The notes beneath the pieces are model-generated. The model did no database searches, was not told where the DNA came from, and worked only from the letters and a program-made list of their open reading frames with translations. The translations under genes and the position numbers were made by a program. A DNA stretch of 46,834 nt. It comes from Micromonospora sp. KC606. Lineage in GTDB: Bacteria; Actinomycetota; Actinomycetes; Mycobacteriales; Micromonosporaceae. Below, piece after piece: positions 13,498 through 21,499 of the stretch; within the stretch, counting starts at the first letter, position 1; each line of letters opens with the position of its first letter. The stretch covers positions 1 to 46,834 of the forward strand of contig NZ_SMKN01000022.1 of the NCBI RefSeq assembly GCF_004348675.1, in the 5' to 3' direction.

Positions 13498-14844
13498 CTA
13501 GCGGTGCAGGTAGTGGCTGATGCTGCGCAGCTTCTCGGCGGTCTCCTCCAGCTCGCGCTCGGGGGTGGACTGTTCGACGATGCCGGCGCCCGCGCGCAGC
13601 CAGGTCCGGCCCTCCTGCTGGAAGACCGATCGCAGCACCAGGGCCGCGTCCATCGAGCCGTCCGCGTCAACGGTCAGGACCGCCCCGCTGTACAGGCCAC
13701 GTGGCGCGTTCTCGAGCCGGTCGATGGCCTCGCACGCGGCGGCCTTCGGGACACCTGACGCGGTGATCGCCGGGAAGAGCACGGCGAGCGCGTGCCAGGC
13801 GTTGCGACCGCTGTCCAGCGTGGCACTGACCCGCGAGGCGAGGTGCTGCACGCTGCCCCGCTCCTTGACGTCCATGAAGTCGTCGACCTGCACCGTCCCG
13901 GGCACCGCGACGGCGGCCAGTTCGTCGAATGCGAGCTTCACGCTGATCGCGTGTTCGAAGATCTCCTTGGCGTCGGCCTGCAGGTCCATCCGGAGCGCGC
14001 CGTCGAGCAGCGGATCGCCGTGTCGGGCGCGGGTGCCCGCCAGCGGCTGCGTGGACACCTTGCCGGCGGCGGACACCTCGACGACCGTCTCGGGGCTGAA
14101 GCCGGCGCACCGCAGGTCGCCGAGGTCCAGCAGGTACGAACGAGCCGGGGTGTTGGCCCTGCGCCCCGCCTCGTACGTGGCGAACAGGTCGACGTCGCCG
14201 TCGACCGGCACGAGGCGGGACAGGATCACCTTCTGGTACCGCCGGGCCCGGATCTCCTCGACCGCGCTGGACACGACAGTGCGGTAGAACTCGGCATCGT
14301 GCCCAGTGTCGGCCGGCGGCAACGGCATGGCGGCGGACGGAACGGCCCGCGTGGCGGCGTCCACAGCGGACATCAACGACCGCAGGTCGGCGACGTCGAC
14401 CGCACGGACGTCGACGGTTTCGGCAGTGATCCGTACTTCCTGGGTGGGAACGATCAGGCGCAGCAATGGCCCACGAGCGGCTGCGGGGTCGCCGTGCAGC
14501 AGGTGGCTGAGCCCGAATCCGGCCCAGCCGTACGCGCGCGCACCCGCGATCGGGCAGCCGTCCAACGCATCGGCAACGGTCTGCAGCGGCTTTCCGCCTG
14601 CGGGACGAGCCGTCCATCCGGCTGCGTCCCGGATGCGCAGCTCGTCGGCGTACAGCACCAGCTCGTACGCGGCCCCTGAGGCAAGCGACCAGGTGCCGCT
14701 GTTCTCGTAGAGGACGTACGGCCCCGACGTCGACCGGGCCAGCTCGGTAGCCAACCGAAGGGGGTCCACCGCACCGACGAGCCGACCCGAGTGGTAGCGG
14801 GTACCGACTTCCCGGTCAACTTCCAACAACCCACGACGTTCCAA
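13498..14844 (-). CDS. mbtI: Salicylate synthase (MbtI/Irp9 family)
   Basis: Converts chorismate via isochorismate to salicylate, which caps aryl siderophores such as mycobactin and yersiniabactin. The 448-residue product matches MbtI in length. MbtI-type motifs are visible: YQKVILSR (203-210), SPET (250-253), EIFEHAIS (294-301), KERGSVQH (327-334), YSGAV (385-389) and WLRAGAGI (415-422). Lys205 and Glu252 here correspond by position to the catalytic base/acid pair described for MbtI. EHAISV with ERGSVQH favours a salicylate synthase over an EntC/DhbC isochorismate synthase or an anthranilate synthase. The start is TTG at 14844, preceded by a clear AGGAGG 8 bases away; no ATG lies nearby. It is transcribed convergently to the NRPS genes and divergently from the NIS operon, with an iron box about 80 bases upstream. 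It implies that a salicyl-AMP ligase lies outside this window. Confidence 0.92.
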   Translation of the reverse strand: MERRGLLEVDREVGTRYHSGRLVGAVDPLRLATELARSTSGPYVLYENSGTWSLASGAAYELVLYADELRIRDAAGWTARPAGGKPLQTVADALDGCPIAGARAYGWAGFGLSHLLHGDPAAARGPLLRLIVPTQEVRITAETVDVRAVDVADLRSLMSAVDAATRAVPSAAMPLPPADTGHDAEFYRTVVSSAVEEIRARRYQKVILSRLVPVDGDVDLFATYEAGRRANTPARSYLLDLGDLRCAGFSPETVVEVSAAGKVSTQPLAGTRARHGDPLLDGALRMDLQADAKEIFEHAISVKLAFDELAAVAVPGTVQVDDFMDVKERGSVQHLASRVSATLDSGRNAWHALAVLFPAITASGVPKAAACEAIDRLENAPRGLYSGAVLTVDADGSMDAALVLRSVFQQEGRTWLRAGAGIVEQSTPERELEETAEKLRSISHYLHR

Positions 14845-14925
14845 CCCCGGTGCCTCCTCTTGCAGGCGGTCCCCTGCAGACGCCGGGCACCGCGCCTCGT
14901 GCGCAGGTCCACACCACAGCGCCTG

Positions 14926-14944
14926 TTAGGTGAGCCTACCCTTA
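14926..14944. promoter_or_regulatory. Iron box (IdeR/DmdR1-type) for salicylate synthase
   Basis: TTAGGTGAGCCTACCCTTA matches 15 of 19 positions of the actinobacterial iron-box consensus TTAGGTTAGGCTAACCTAA, including both outer half-site cores. It lies 82 bases upstream of the TTG start of the leftward salicylate synthase gene, as expected for Fe(II)-dependent repression. Confidence 0.8.
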
Positions 14945-14949
14945 TTCCT

Positions 14950-14976
14950 GGGAGTGGCGGTAGACGCCACACTCCC
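14950..14976. other. Imperfect hairpin between the two iron boxes
   Basis: GGGAGTGGCG pairs with CGCCACACTCCC (two-base bulge) around a short loop. It lies midway between the two iron boxes of the divergent promoters. It could insulate the two transcripts or be incidental; no function can be assigned. Confidence 0.4.
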
Positions 14977-15031
14977 CTCAACCCCAAACCCCCGGGCAAC
15001 CAGCAGCCCTGTCAGAAGACGCGCCTCGGCA

Positions 15032-15050
15032 TTAGGATAGGCTTGCCTAA
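15032..15050. promoter_or_regulatory. Iron box (IdeR/DmdR1-type) for the NIS operon
   Basis: TTAGGATAGGCTTGCCTAA matches 16 of 19 positions of the iron-box consensus and is nearly palindromic. It ends 31 bases before the ATG of the ATP-grasp gene, where a bound metalloregulator would block the promoter. It is 87 bases from the first box, so the two divergent units are probably repressed together when iron is sufficient. Confidence 0.88.
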
Positions 15051-15081
15051 ATGTGACCATCGGCCAGTCGACGGAGGCGGG

Positions 15082-16251
15082 ATGCGGCTGTACCTCACCG
15101 CGCTCAACCCCACCGACGCCGTCCTGGAAGGATTCCTACCGGCAGCGGCCTCGCTCGGGCTGCCGGTCACGGTGCTGACCGACCGGCCCGAGCAGTGGCC
15201 CGCCGGGACGCCGGTCGCCCGGTGCGCCGTCCGCGACGCGGCGGCCGTCGTCACGGCGGCGACCCGGCCGGCGGCGCTGCTGTCCAACAGCGACCATCTC
15301 CAGGAAGCGACCGCGATCGCCGCCCGCAAGCTCGGCCTGCCGGGCAAGGACCCCGCCGCCGCCCGGCGCTGCAAGGACAAGGCCGCCGCCCGCCGGGCCG
15401 TCGCCGCCGCCGGGCTCGATCTGGTCCGCGCCGTCGCCGTCGACCCCGGTACGACGCCCGCGGTGCCGGACGGGATGTTCCCCGCCGTGGTCAAGCCCCG
15501 CGACGGCGTCGCCAGCGAGGACGCCTACCTGGTGACCGACCCCGGTGACCTGGCTGCCCGGATCGCCGAGATCCACCGACGACGGCCCGAGGTCGCGCTG
15601 GTGGTCGAGGAGTACCTCGCCGGCGAACTACGGACGTACGACACCCTCGGCGACACTGCCGGCCTCGCCGTCATCGGCGGGTGGCACACCGGCCTCGGCC
15701 CGCCACCGACGTTCACCGAGACGAGCCTCGACTGGTCGCCCCCGCCGGAGCGGGACGACATCGCACTACGGGCGCGGCTCGACGCGCTCGCCGTGCGCTT
15801 CGGCGCCTGCCACACCGAGTACGTCGTCCAGGACGGTCGGGTGCGGCTGATCGAGGTGAACTACCGCCTGATCGGCGACCGGATGGACCTGATCCTCGCC
15901 GAGCTGCTCGGCGTTCCGCTGTTCGAACACGTCATCCGGCTGCACCTCGGTGAGCCGCTGACCGCCCTCGACCTGCCCGCACCGGCCTCCGTCGCCCGGC
16001 ACGCCCGCGTCGAGTACGTCTGCGCCGACCGGTCGGGGCGGCTCGCCGCCGCTCCCGGCCGGCTGGACACCGTCCAGGACGGTGTCCGGCTGGCCTGCCG
16101 ACCCCTGCGCGAGGTGGGCCGGGTCGCCGACCGGACCGGCACCAACCGCGACTACCTCGCGGCGCTGCACGCCGTCGGCCCCGACCGGGACAGCGTCCGG
16201 AATGCGCTCGCCGCTTTCCGACGGGACCTGCGGTGGACAATCGTCGGATGA
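15082..16251 (+). CDS. ATP-grasp amide ligase, siderophore-associated (PvsA-like)
   Basis: First gene of a four-gene coupled operon 31 bases behind an iron box. The 389-residue product has an ATP-grasp layout: an N-terminal pre-ATP region (about 1-110), a central nucleotide-binding segment with VVKPRDGVASEDAYLV, a grasp strand VVEEYLAGELRTYDTLGD, and the metal-binding motif LIEVNYRLIGDRMD near 256-270. ATP-grasp enzymes join a carboxylate to an amine through an acyl phosphate. In vibrioferrin synthesis the ATP-grasp protein PvsA stands with two NIS synthetases and a PLP decarboxylase, which is the exact set found here; the equivalence is inferred from context and fold. ATG at 15082 is preceded by GGAGG with about 4 bases spacing. 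The frame is open further upstream, but that part would run through the iron box. Substrates are unknown. Confidence 0.85.
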   Translation: MRLYLTALNPTDAVLEGFLPAAASLGLPVTVLTDRPEQWPAGTPVARCAVRDAAAVVTAATRPAALLSNSDHLQEATAIAARKLGLPGKDPAAARRCKDKAAARRAVAAAGLDLVRAVAVDPGTTPAVPDGMFPAVVKPRDGVASEDAYLVTDPGDLAARIAEIHRRRPEVALVVEEYLAGELRTYDTLGDTAGLAVIGGWHTGLGPPPTFTETSLDWSPPPERDDIALRARLDALAVRFGACHTEYVVQDGRVRLIEVNYRLIGDRMDLILAELLGVPLFEHVIRLHLGEPLTALDLPAPASVARHARVEYVCADRSGRLAAAPGRLDTVQDGVRLACRPLREVGRVADRTGTNRDYLAALHAVGPDRDSVRNALAAFRRDLRWTIVG

Positions 16252-17870
16252 TCGACGACAGCGAGCGGGAGCTGTTCGGCCGGGTGCTCGACGCCCTGCT
16301 GCGCGAGGACCACCTCGACCTGCTCAGCCGCGGCCGGCCCGCCGACCCCGGCTGGTGGGCGGCGCCGCACCCCGCCGGGCTGCTGCGGATCCCGGTCCGC
16401 GCGGACGGTTTCCAGCAGGACCTCCGCAGCGCCGCGCCCGTGCTGCAAGTCGTCGCCGACGGCAACGCCCGCGAGGTGGACACCCTGCAAGGTCTGCTGG
16501 CGCTGCTCGCTCCACGGGACGACCCGGAGGCCGAAACCGGCTGGCAGGCGTTCAGCGCCGAGTGCCGGGCCGACCTTCGGGCCCGCCGGCTCGCCGCCGG
16601 GGCCCGGCGGCGGGTACTCGCGGCGGTCGTGGCCGAACGCGCGACCGCCCCCACCGGCATGCCGGCAGCGCTGCTCGACGACGTGCTCGCCGCGTACGCC
16701 GGCCACCCGGTCTACCCCACGGACCGTTGCCGGCACGGGCTCGGCGACGACGACCTGCTCCGGTACGCCCCCGAGCACGGGCCCCGCCTCGCCCTGCGCT
16801 GGTACACCGCCCGCGCCGAGGCGGTGCGGCTCACCGGTGACCTCCCCGACTGGTGGCCGCGGGCGCGACGGACCGACCGGGTGCTGATGCCGGTGCATCC
16901 ACTCACCGCGGAACGCTACGGGCTGCCGGTGAGCGACCGGCCGGCGATCACCGTACGGCCCACCCTCTCCATGCGGACGGTGGCGCTCGCGCACGACCCG
17001 TACACCCATCTGAAGCTGCCGCTGCCGACCGCGACCCTCGGCGCCCGGAACCGGCGGACCCTGCAACCCGACACCCTCGCCGACGGCGCGGCGGTCGCCG
17101 GGTTGCTCGACCGGATCGCTACCGCGGAACCGGCCTTCGCCGGCCGGATCCGGCACGCCGACGAGAGCAGCTACGGGCACGTCGGCGACGACGACCGGCT
17201 CAGCTTCCTGCTCCGCCGCTTCCCACGCGACCTGGCCGGGGTCCGGGTGGTGCCGGTCGCGGCCCTCGCCGCGCCCGATCCGGTGGCGGGCACCGTGCTC
17301 GGACGGGTCACCGCGCGACCCGCGGACCTGGTGGAATCCTATCTGGACCTGTTGCTCGACTGGCACGTCTGCCTGTGGCTACGGCACGGAGTGGCCCTCG
17401 AGGCCCACCCGCAGAACATCCACCTGCTGGTGCATCCGGACGGAACGGTCGGCCTGCTCTACAAGGACAACGACGGCGCCCGGCTGGACTCACGCCATCG
17501 CGGGCCCGGTGGGCCCCCGCTGCGGGACGACCGGATGTGGGCGCGCGACCCGCAGGAACTGGCCGACGTGTTCGTCACCATCACCCTGCACCTGGCCGCG
17601 GCGGCACCCCTGCTCGCCCTCGCCGCCCACGGGGTACGCGTACCGTCGCCGGCCGCCGCGCTGGCACCGAGGCTGGCCGCGGCGCGCGACCGCTGGGGCG
17701 ACGGCCCGGCGGCGCGGTTCTTCACCGAGCGGGTGCTGCGCGCCGCCCGACTGCCGGTCAAGGCGATGCTCACCGCCGGCACCCTGCTACCGAAGCAGCG
17801 GCTCGGCTGCACCGACGTCAACAAGTACTACCGGCGTACCGGCCCGAACTATCTGCGGGAGACACCATGA
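16248..17870 (+). CDS. NIS siderophore synthetase (IucA/IucC family), first copy
   Basis: Forms an amide or ester between a carboxylate such as citrate and an amine or alcohol through an adenylate, in the cytoplasm. The 540-residue product shows family motifs: PVHPLTAERYG, RPTLSMRTVAL, HLKLPL, a catalytic-core segment LRHGVALEAHPQNIHLL, KDNDGARL, and a C-terminal FhuF-like part ending in LGCTDVNKYYRR. The N-terminal nucleotide loop, usually GHPxHPxxK, reads GHPVYPTDR (152-160): the second histidine and the lysine are replaced, which may alter activity or substrate. The ATG start overlaps the upstream stop (ATGA); a GTG 15 bases earlier is possible. Position and pairing with a second NIS gene suggest a PvsB- or PvsD-like role. 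Confidence 0.92.
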   Translation: MIDDSERELFGRVLDALLREDHLDLLSRGRPADPGWWAAPHPAGLLRIPVRADGFQQDLRSAAPVLQVVADGNAREVDTLQGLLALLAPRDDPEAETGWQAFSAECRADLRARRLAAGARRRVLAAVVAERATAPTGMPAALLDDVLAAYAGHPVYPTDRCRHGLGDDDLLRYAPEHGPRLALRWYTARAEAVRLTGDLPDWWPRARRTDRVLMPVHPLTAERYGLPVSDRPAITVRPTLSMRTVALAHDPYTHLKLPLPTATLGARNRRTLQPDTLADGAAVAGLLDRIATAEPAFAGRIRHADESSYGHVGDDDRLSFLLRRFPRDLAGVRVVPVAALAAPDPVAGTVLGRVTARPADLVESYLDLLLDWHVCLWLRHGVALEAHPQNIHLLVHPDGTVGLLYKDNDGARLDSRHRGPGGPPLRDDRMWARDPQELADVFVTITLHLAAAAPLLALAAHGVRVPSPAAALAPRLAAARDRWGDGPAARFFTERVLRAARLPVKAMLTAGTLLPKQRLGCTDVNKYYRRTGPNYLRETP

Positions 17871-19465
17871 CGGACACGGTGTCCCGACCGAGGCCACGCC
17901 TCGACGCTCACCGGCACGCCGACCTGGCCGCCGCCCACGCCGTCCTCGGCTGCCTGGTCCGCGAGATCGCCCTGCCCGACGGCGACGTGACCGTGGCCGC
18001 AGGCGCGGCGGTGCTCCGGTTACGGCACCTCGACGTGGCGCTGCGCTGCGCCGTCGCGCGGATCTCACCGGTCGGCGCGCACCGTTACACTGGCCCGGTG
18101 CAGCTGCGGCTCGACGGCGACCGGTGGACGGACCTGGACGCGAGCCGCCTGGCGGAACTGGTCGCCGCGGAGCTCACCGCCCGCACCGGCCGGACGAACG
18201 ACGAGTTCATCGGGCAGGTGCGGGCCAGCCGGGACGCGGTGACCCGGCTGCTGGCCGAGCGGCCGGACCGGGATCCCACCCCCACCGGTGAACCCGCCAT
18301 CGACGCGTACGTGGATTCCGAGCAGTCGCTGCTCTTCGGCCACCCGCACCACCCCGCCCCGAAGTGGCGCAGCGGCGATGCGGACAAGTGGCGGGCGTAC
18401 GCGCCGGAGCTGCGCACCGCGTTCCGGCTGCACTGGCTCGCCGTCCCGGACGACCTGGTCGCGGGGGCCGGGCCGTTCGATGCGATGGTGGCGGCCCTCG
18501 ACCCACCGCGCCCGCCGGCCGGGCACCGGGTGTTGCCCGTACATCCCTGGCAGCTGGCGCTGATCCCGCCCGCGCACCCACAGGTCCGTCGGCTGGGTCC
18601 GGCCGGCGTCCCGGTGCGCCCCACGGCGAGCGTCCGCACCCTCTACGCCCCCGAAGCCGACCTGTTCCTCAAGACCAGCCTGCACGTGCGGATCACCAAC
18701 TGCCTGCGCAAGAACGCCCGGTACGAACTCACCGGTGCGGTCGCCCTGACCGACCTGTTGTCCCGGGTGCCGACGCCGGCCGGGGTCGCACTGCTCACCG
18801 AGCCCGCCTACCGCACGGTCGACGCGCCGGGCGCGGACGAGGCGTACGGCACCATCCTGCGCACCGGCCTGCGTCCGCACCTGGGCCCCGGGGAGACCCC
18901 GCTACTCGCGGCGGCGCTCGCCGCCGCACCGCTGCCAGCGGTGGACCCGGTGCCCTGGTGGCGGGCGTACGTCGAGCTGCTGGTGCCGGCGGTCCTGCGC
19001 TGCTGGCTCCGTCACGGCGTCGTGCACGAGGCGCACCTGCAGAACGTGATCGTGGTGCTCGACTCGGACCGCCGCCCGGTGAAGATGCTGCTGCGGGACC
19101 TGGAGGGGGCGAAGCTGGACACCAGCCGGTGGGCCACCTGGCCGGACGGCGTCCCGTCGCAGGCCGCGTACGAGCCCCGGGACGCCCGCCGCCGCGTCGT
19201 CTACTGCCTGTTCGTCAATCACCTCGCCGGCGTCTGCGGCGCGCTCGCCGACGCGCGGCCCGGCATCGAACCCCAGCTGTGGCGGGAGCTCGGCGCGGTC
19301 GTCGCGGCGGTGGCCGCCGACCTCGGCGACCCGCCCGAACTGCGCGCGCTGCTGCGCGGCGAACCGCTGGCGGCCAAGGCGAACCTCCTGGTCCGGTGGC
19401 AGCGCGACGCCGACCGCGCCGCGCCGTTCGTGCCGGTCCCGAACCCGATCGGATCGCGGCGGTGA
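17867..19465 (+). CDS. NIS siderophore synthetase (IucA/IucC family), second copy
   Basis: A 532-residue IucA/IucC enzyme. Unlike its neighbour it keeps the canonical nucleotide loop GHPHHPAPKWRSG (158-170). Further motifs are LPVHPWQL, RPTASVRTLY, KTSLHVRITNCLRKN, LRHGVVHEAHLQNVIVVL and LLRDLEGAKL, in family order. ATG overlaps the stop of the first copy as ATGA, so the two are translated together. Two NIS synthetases in one operon usually act in sequence on the two ends of a carboxylate backbone, as in vibrioferrin and staphyloferrin B; that order cannot be read from sequence. The C-terminal end overlaps the decarboxylase start by 4 bases. Confidence 0.94.
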   Translation: MTDTVSRPRPRLDAHRHADLAAAHAVLGCLVREIALPDGDVTVAAGAAVLRLRHLDVALRCAVARISPVGAHRYTGPVQLRLDGDRWTDLDASRLAELVAAELTARTGRTNDEFIGQVRASRDAVTRLLAERPDRDPTPTGEPAIDAYVDSEQSLLFGHPHHPAPKWRSGDADKWRAYAPELRTAFRLHWLAVPDDLVAGAGPFDAMVAALDPPRPPAGHRVLPVHPWQLALIPPAHPQVRRLGPAGVPVRPTASVRTLYAPEADLFLKTSLHVRITNCLRKNARYELTGAVALTDLLSRVPTPAGVALLTEPAYRTVDAPGADEAYGTILRTGLRPHLGPGETPLLAAALAAAPLPAVDPVPWWRAYVELLVPAVLRCWLRHGVVHEAHLQNVIVVLDSDRRPVKMLLRDLEGAKLDTSRWATWPDGVPSQAAYEPRDARRRVVYCLFVNHLAGVCGALADARPGIEPQLWRELGAVVAAVAADLGDPPELRALLRGEPLAAKANLLVRWQRDADRAAPFVPVPNPIGSRR

Positions 19466-20607
19466 ACGGGCCGGTCTACGTGCACGACCTCGACGGCCTG
19501 GCCGCGCACGCCCGGTCCATCCGGGCGGCGTTGCCGAGTCGGGTCGAGCTGCTCTACGCCGTCAAGGCGAACCCGGACCCGGATGTGCTGCAGACCCTCG
19601 CCCCGGTCGTCGACGGGTTCGAGACCGCCAGCCGCGGCGAACTGCGGCGGATGGCCGAAGTGCTGCCCGGACGGGCGCCGGCCGCGTTCGCCGGGCCCGG
19701 CAAGACCGCTGAGGACCTCGCCGCCGCCCTCGCCGCCGGGGTGGACCGCATCCACGTCGAGTCGCCGGCCGAGCTGCGACGCCTCGGCGCGCTGGCCGTC
19801 GCCGGGGGCACGCCGGCCCGGGTGCTGCTCCGGGTGAACCTCCCGGTGGAAGCGCCCGGGGCAAGCCTGATCATGGGCGGGCGACCCAGTCCGTTCGGGA
19901 TGGACCCGACCGACGCGGTGGAATGCGCCCGCCATCCGCCGCCCGGCGTCGAGGTGCGGGGCGTCCACGCCCACCTGGCCAGCGGGCTGGACGCCCCGCT
20001 CGCCGGCGCGGTCGCCGCCGCCGTGGTCCGCTGGGCGGTCGCCGAGGTCGACGCCGCAGAGGTCGACGTGGGCGGCGGCATGGCCGTCGACTACGCCGAC
20101 CCGGCGGCGCGGTTCGACTGGGTGGGCTACGGCCGGGCGCTGGCGAACGTCCTCGACGCGCACCCGGGGCTGCGGCTGCGCGTCGAGCCGGGGCGGTCGG
20201 TGACCGCATACTGCGGGGCGTACCTGGCCGAGGTGATCGACGTGAAGCGCTCGCACGGCGAGTGGTTCGTGGTGGTGGCGGGCGGTACGCACCACCTGCG
20301 TACACCTGCCGCGAAGGGGCATCCGCAGCCGTTCACGGTGCACCGGCGGCAGGATGCCGACGGCCCCCGCACCGACGGCGGACCGGTCACCGTGGTCGGG
20401 CAGCTGTGCACCCCCAAGGACGTCCTGTCCCGGTCGGCCACCGCAGGACCGATCGGTGTGGGCGACGTGCTGCTCTTCGCCATGGCCGGGGCGTACGCCT
20501 GGAACATCAGCCACCGCGACTTTTTGCTGCACGACCCACCGGCGTTCCGCACCGGTGATCCCGAGCAGGTGGCCGCCGACTGGGCGGCCCGACCGGCCCG
20601 GTCGTAA
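19462..20607 (+). CDS. PLP-dependent decarboxylase, siderophore-associated (PvsE/SbnH-like)
   Basis: A 381-residue fold-III PLP enzyme of the ornithine/diaminopimelate decarboxylase group. Visible are the PLP lysine motif YAVKANPDPD (Lys35), the stacking-histidine region GVHAHLASG, the phosphate-binding VDVGGGMAVDY, EPGRSV, the catalytic cysteine in GQLCTPKDVL, and the closing GAYAWNISHRDFL. SbnH (staphyloferrin B) and PvsE (vibrioferrin) are relatives that decarboxylate an amino acid already coupled to citrate; such a role fits this operon. A biosynthetic LysA is less likely because the gene is the last member of the iron-boxed NIS operon, starting with GTG overlapping the previous stop (GTGA). 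Substrate specificity cannot be read by eye. Confidence 0.9.
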   Translation: MNGPVYVHDLDGLAAHARSIRAALPSRVELLYAVKANPDPDVLQTLAPVVDGFETASRGELRRMAEVLPGRAPAAFAGPGKTAEDLAAALAAGVDRIHVESPAELRRLGALAVAGGTPARVLLRVNLPVEAPGASLIMGGRPSPFGMDPTDAVECARHPPPGVEVRGVHAHLASGLDAPLAGAVAAAVVRWAVAEVDAAEVDVGGGMAVDYADPAARFDWVGYGRALANVLDAHPGLRLRVEPGRSVTAYCGAYLAEVIDVKRSHGEWFVVVAGGTHHLRTPAAKGHPQPFTVHRRQDADGPRTDGGPVTVVGQLCTPKDVLSRSATAGPIGVGDVLLFAMAGAYAWNISHRDFLLHDPPAFRTGDPEQVAADWAARPARS

Positions 20608-20787
20608 CCCGCAAGCACGGGCGCTCCGGCACCGGGCCGCCCGCCTCGCGCCGATCGCCGCAGGGTTCGTGCTCGCGGACACCGAGGAATCGCCCTGGAT
20701 CAGACCCGTCGACGCGCCGCGGGACGGTGACCCTCGTTCTGGCCAACCGCACCAGTCGACTCGCGAAGGTGCCAATTCCGCGGCCAC

Positions 20788-21222
20788 TCAGTCGAGACAG
20801 AACTCGTTACCCTCGATGTCCTGCATCACCAGGCACGACTCGTTGTCGCCATCGGCAGGCAGCAGGCGCACGCGTACCGCGCCGAGCGCGACCAGTCGTG
20901 CGCATTCGGCCTCAAGTGCCCCCAGGCGCTCCTCACCCACGAGCCCGGTGCCGACCCGCACGTCGAGATGCAGCCGATTCTTGACGACCTTGCCTTCGGG
21001 AACGCGCTGGAAGAACAGTCGCGGGCCCACACCCGAGGGATCAGTGCATGCGAACGCCGAACCCTGATGCTCAGGCGGCAGCGCGCGATCGAAATCGTCC
21101 CAGGTGGTGAACCCCTCCGGCGGCGGCGGTACGACGTACCCCAACACCTCGCACCAGAAACGGGCGAGGCGCTCAGGTTCTGCGCAGTCGAAGGTGACCT
21201 GGATCTGCTTGACCGACGCCAT
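20788..21222 (-). CDS. VOC-family (glyoxalase-like) protein
   Basis: A 144-residue protein of the vicinal-oxygen-chelate superfamily with the typical openings VTFDCAEPERLARFWCEVLGY and RLHLDVRVG and the ending MQDIEGNEFCLD, where the last acidic residue is the usual metal-ligand position. Members act as glyoxalases, dioxygenases or antibiotic-binding proteins; this actinobacterial type has no fixed function. ATG at 21222 fits the family's normal N-terminus; no strong ribosome site is seen. It is convergent with the siderophore operon and divergent from the GSDH lipoprotein gene. The 180 bases between it and the decarboxylase gene hold no recognisable feature. Confidence 0.85.
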   Translation of the reverse strand: MASVKQIQVTFDCAEPERLARFWCEVLGYVVPPPPEGFTTWDDFDRALPPEHQGSAFACTDPSGVGPRLFFQRVPEGKVVKNRLHLDVRVGTGLVGEERLGALEAECARLVALGAVRVRLLPADGDNESCLVMQDIEGNEFCLD

Positions 21223-21499
21223 CGGTCCACCATGAAGGTGGGGTCTGTCGTCGTCTCCACGGGCCCGCCGCTGGCCAGGTTGACGGCGCATCCGGCCGAC
21301 TCTCGACGATGAGAGGGACCTTGAGCCGTCGGAGCCATCAGCACCGTGCCGGTGCTCCGCACCCCCCCGGGAACCCGACGCCTGTTCGCGTAGTCTCCAG
21401 CAGAGATCACCGGGCTGCCCGCGGCCAGAGCTGCCGGCAGGCACGACGGGGCACCCCAGGGCGATCGGCCGAACCGCCACACCCGTTTTGGAGGACACC

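Noticed and set aside
13498..14844. Isochorismate synthase (DhbC/EntC) rather than salicylate synthase
   Set aside because: Motifs EHAISV, ERGSVQH and the overall length and order match MbtI, and no DhbA/DhbB/DhbE partner is in view.
14791..15081. Upstream extension of the ATP-grasp gene
   Set aside because: It would make the coding region run through the iron box and promoter; ATG 15082 has a good ribosome site.
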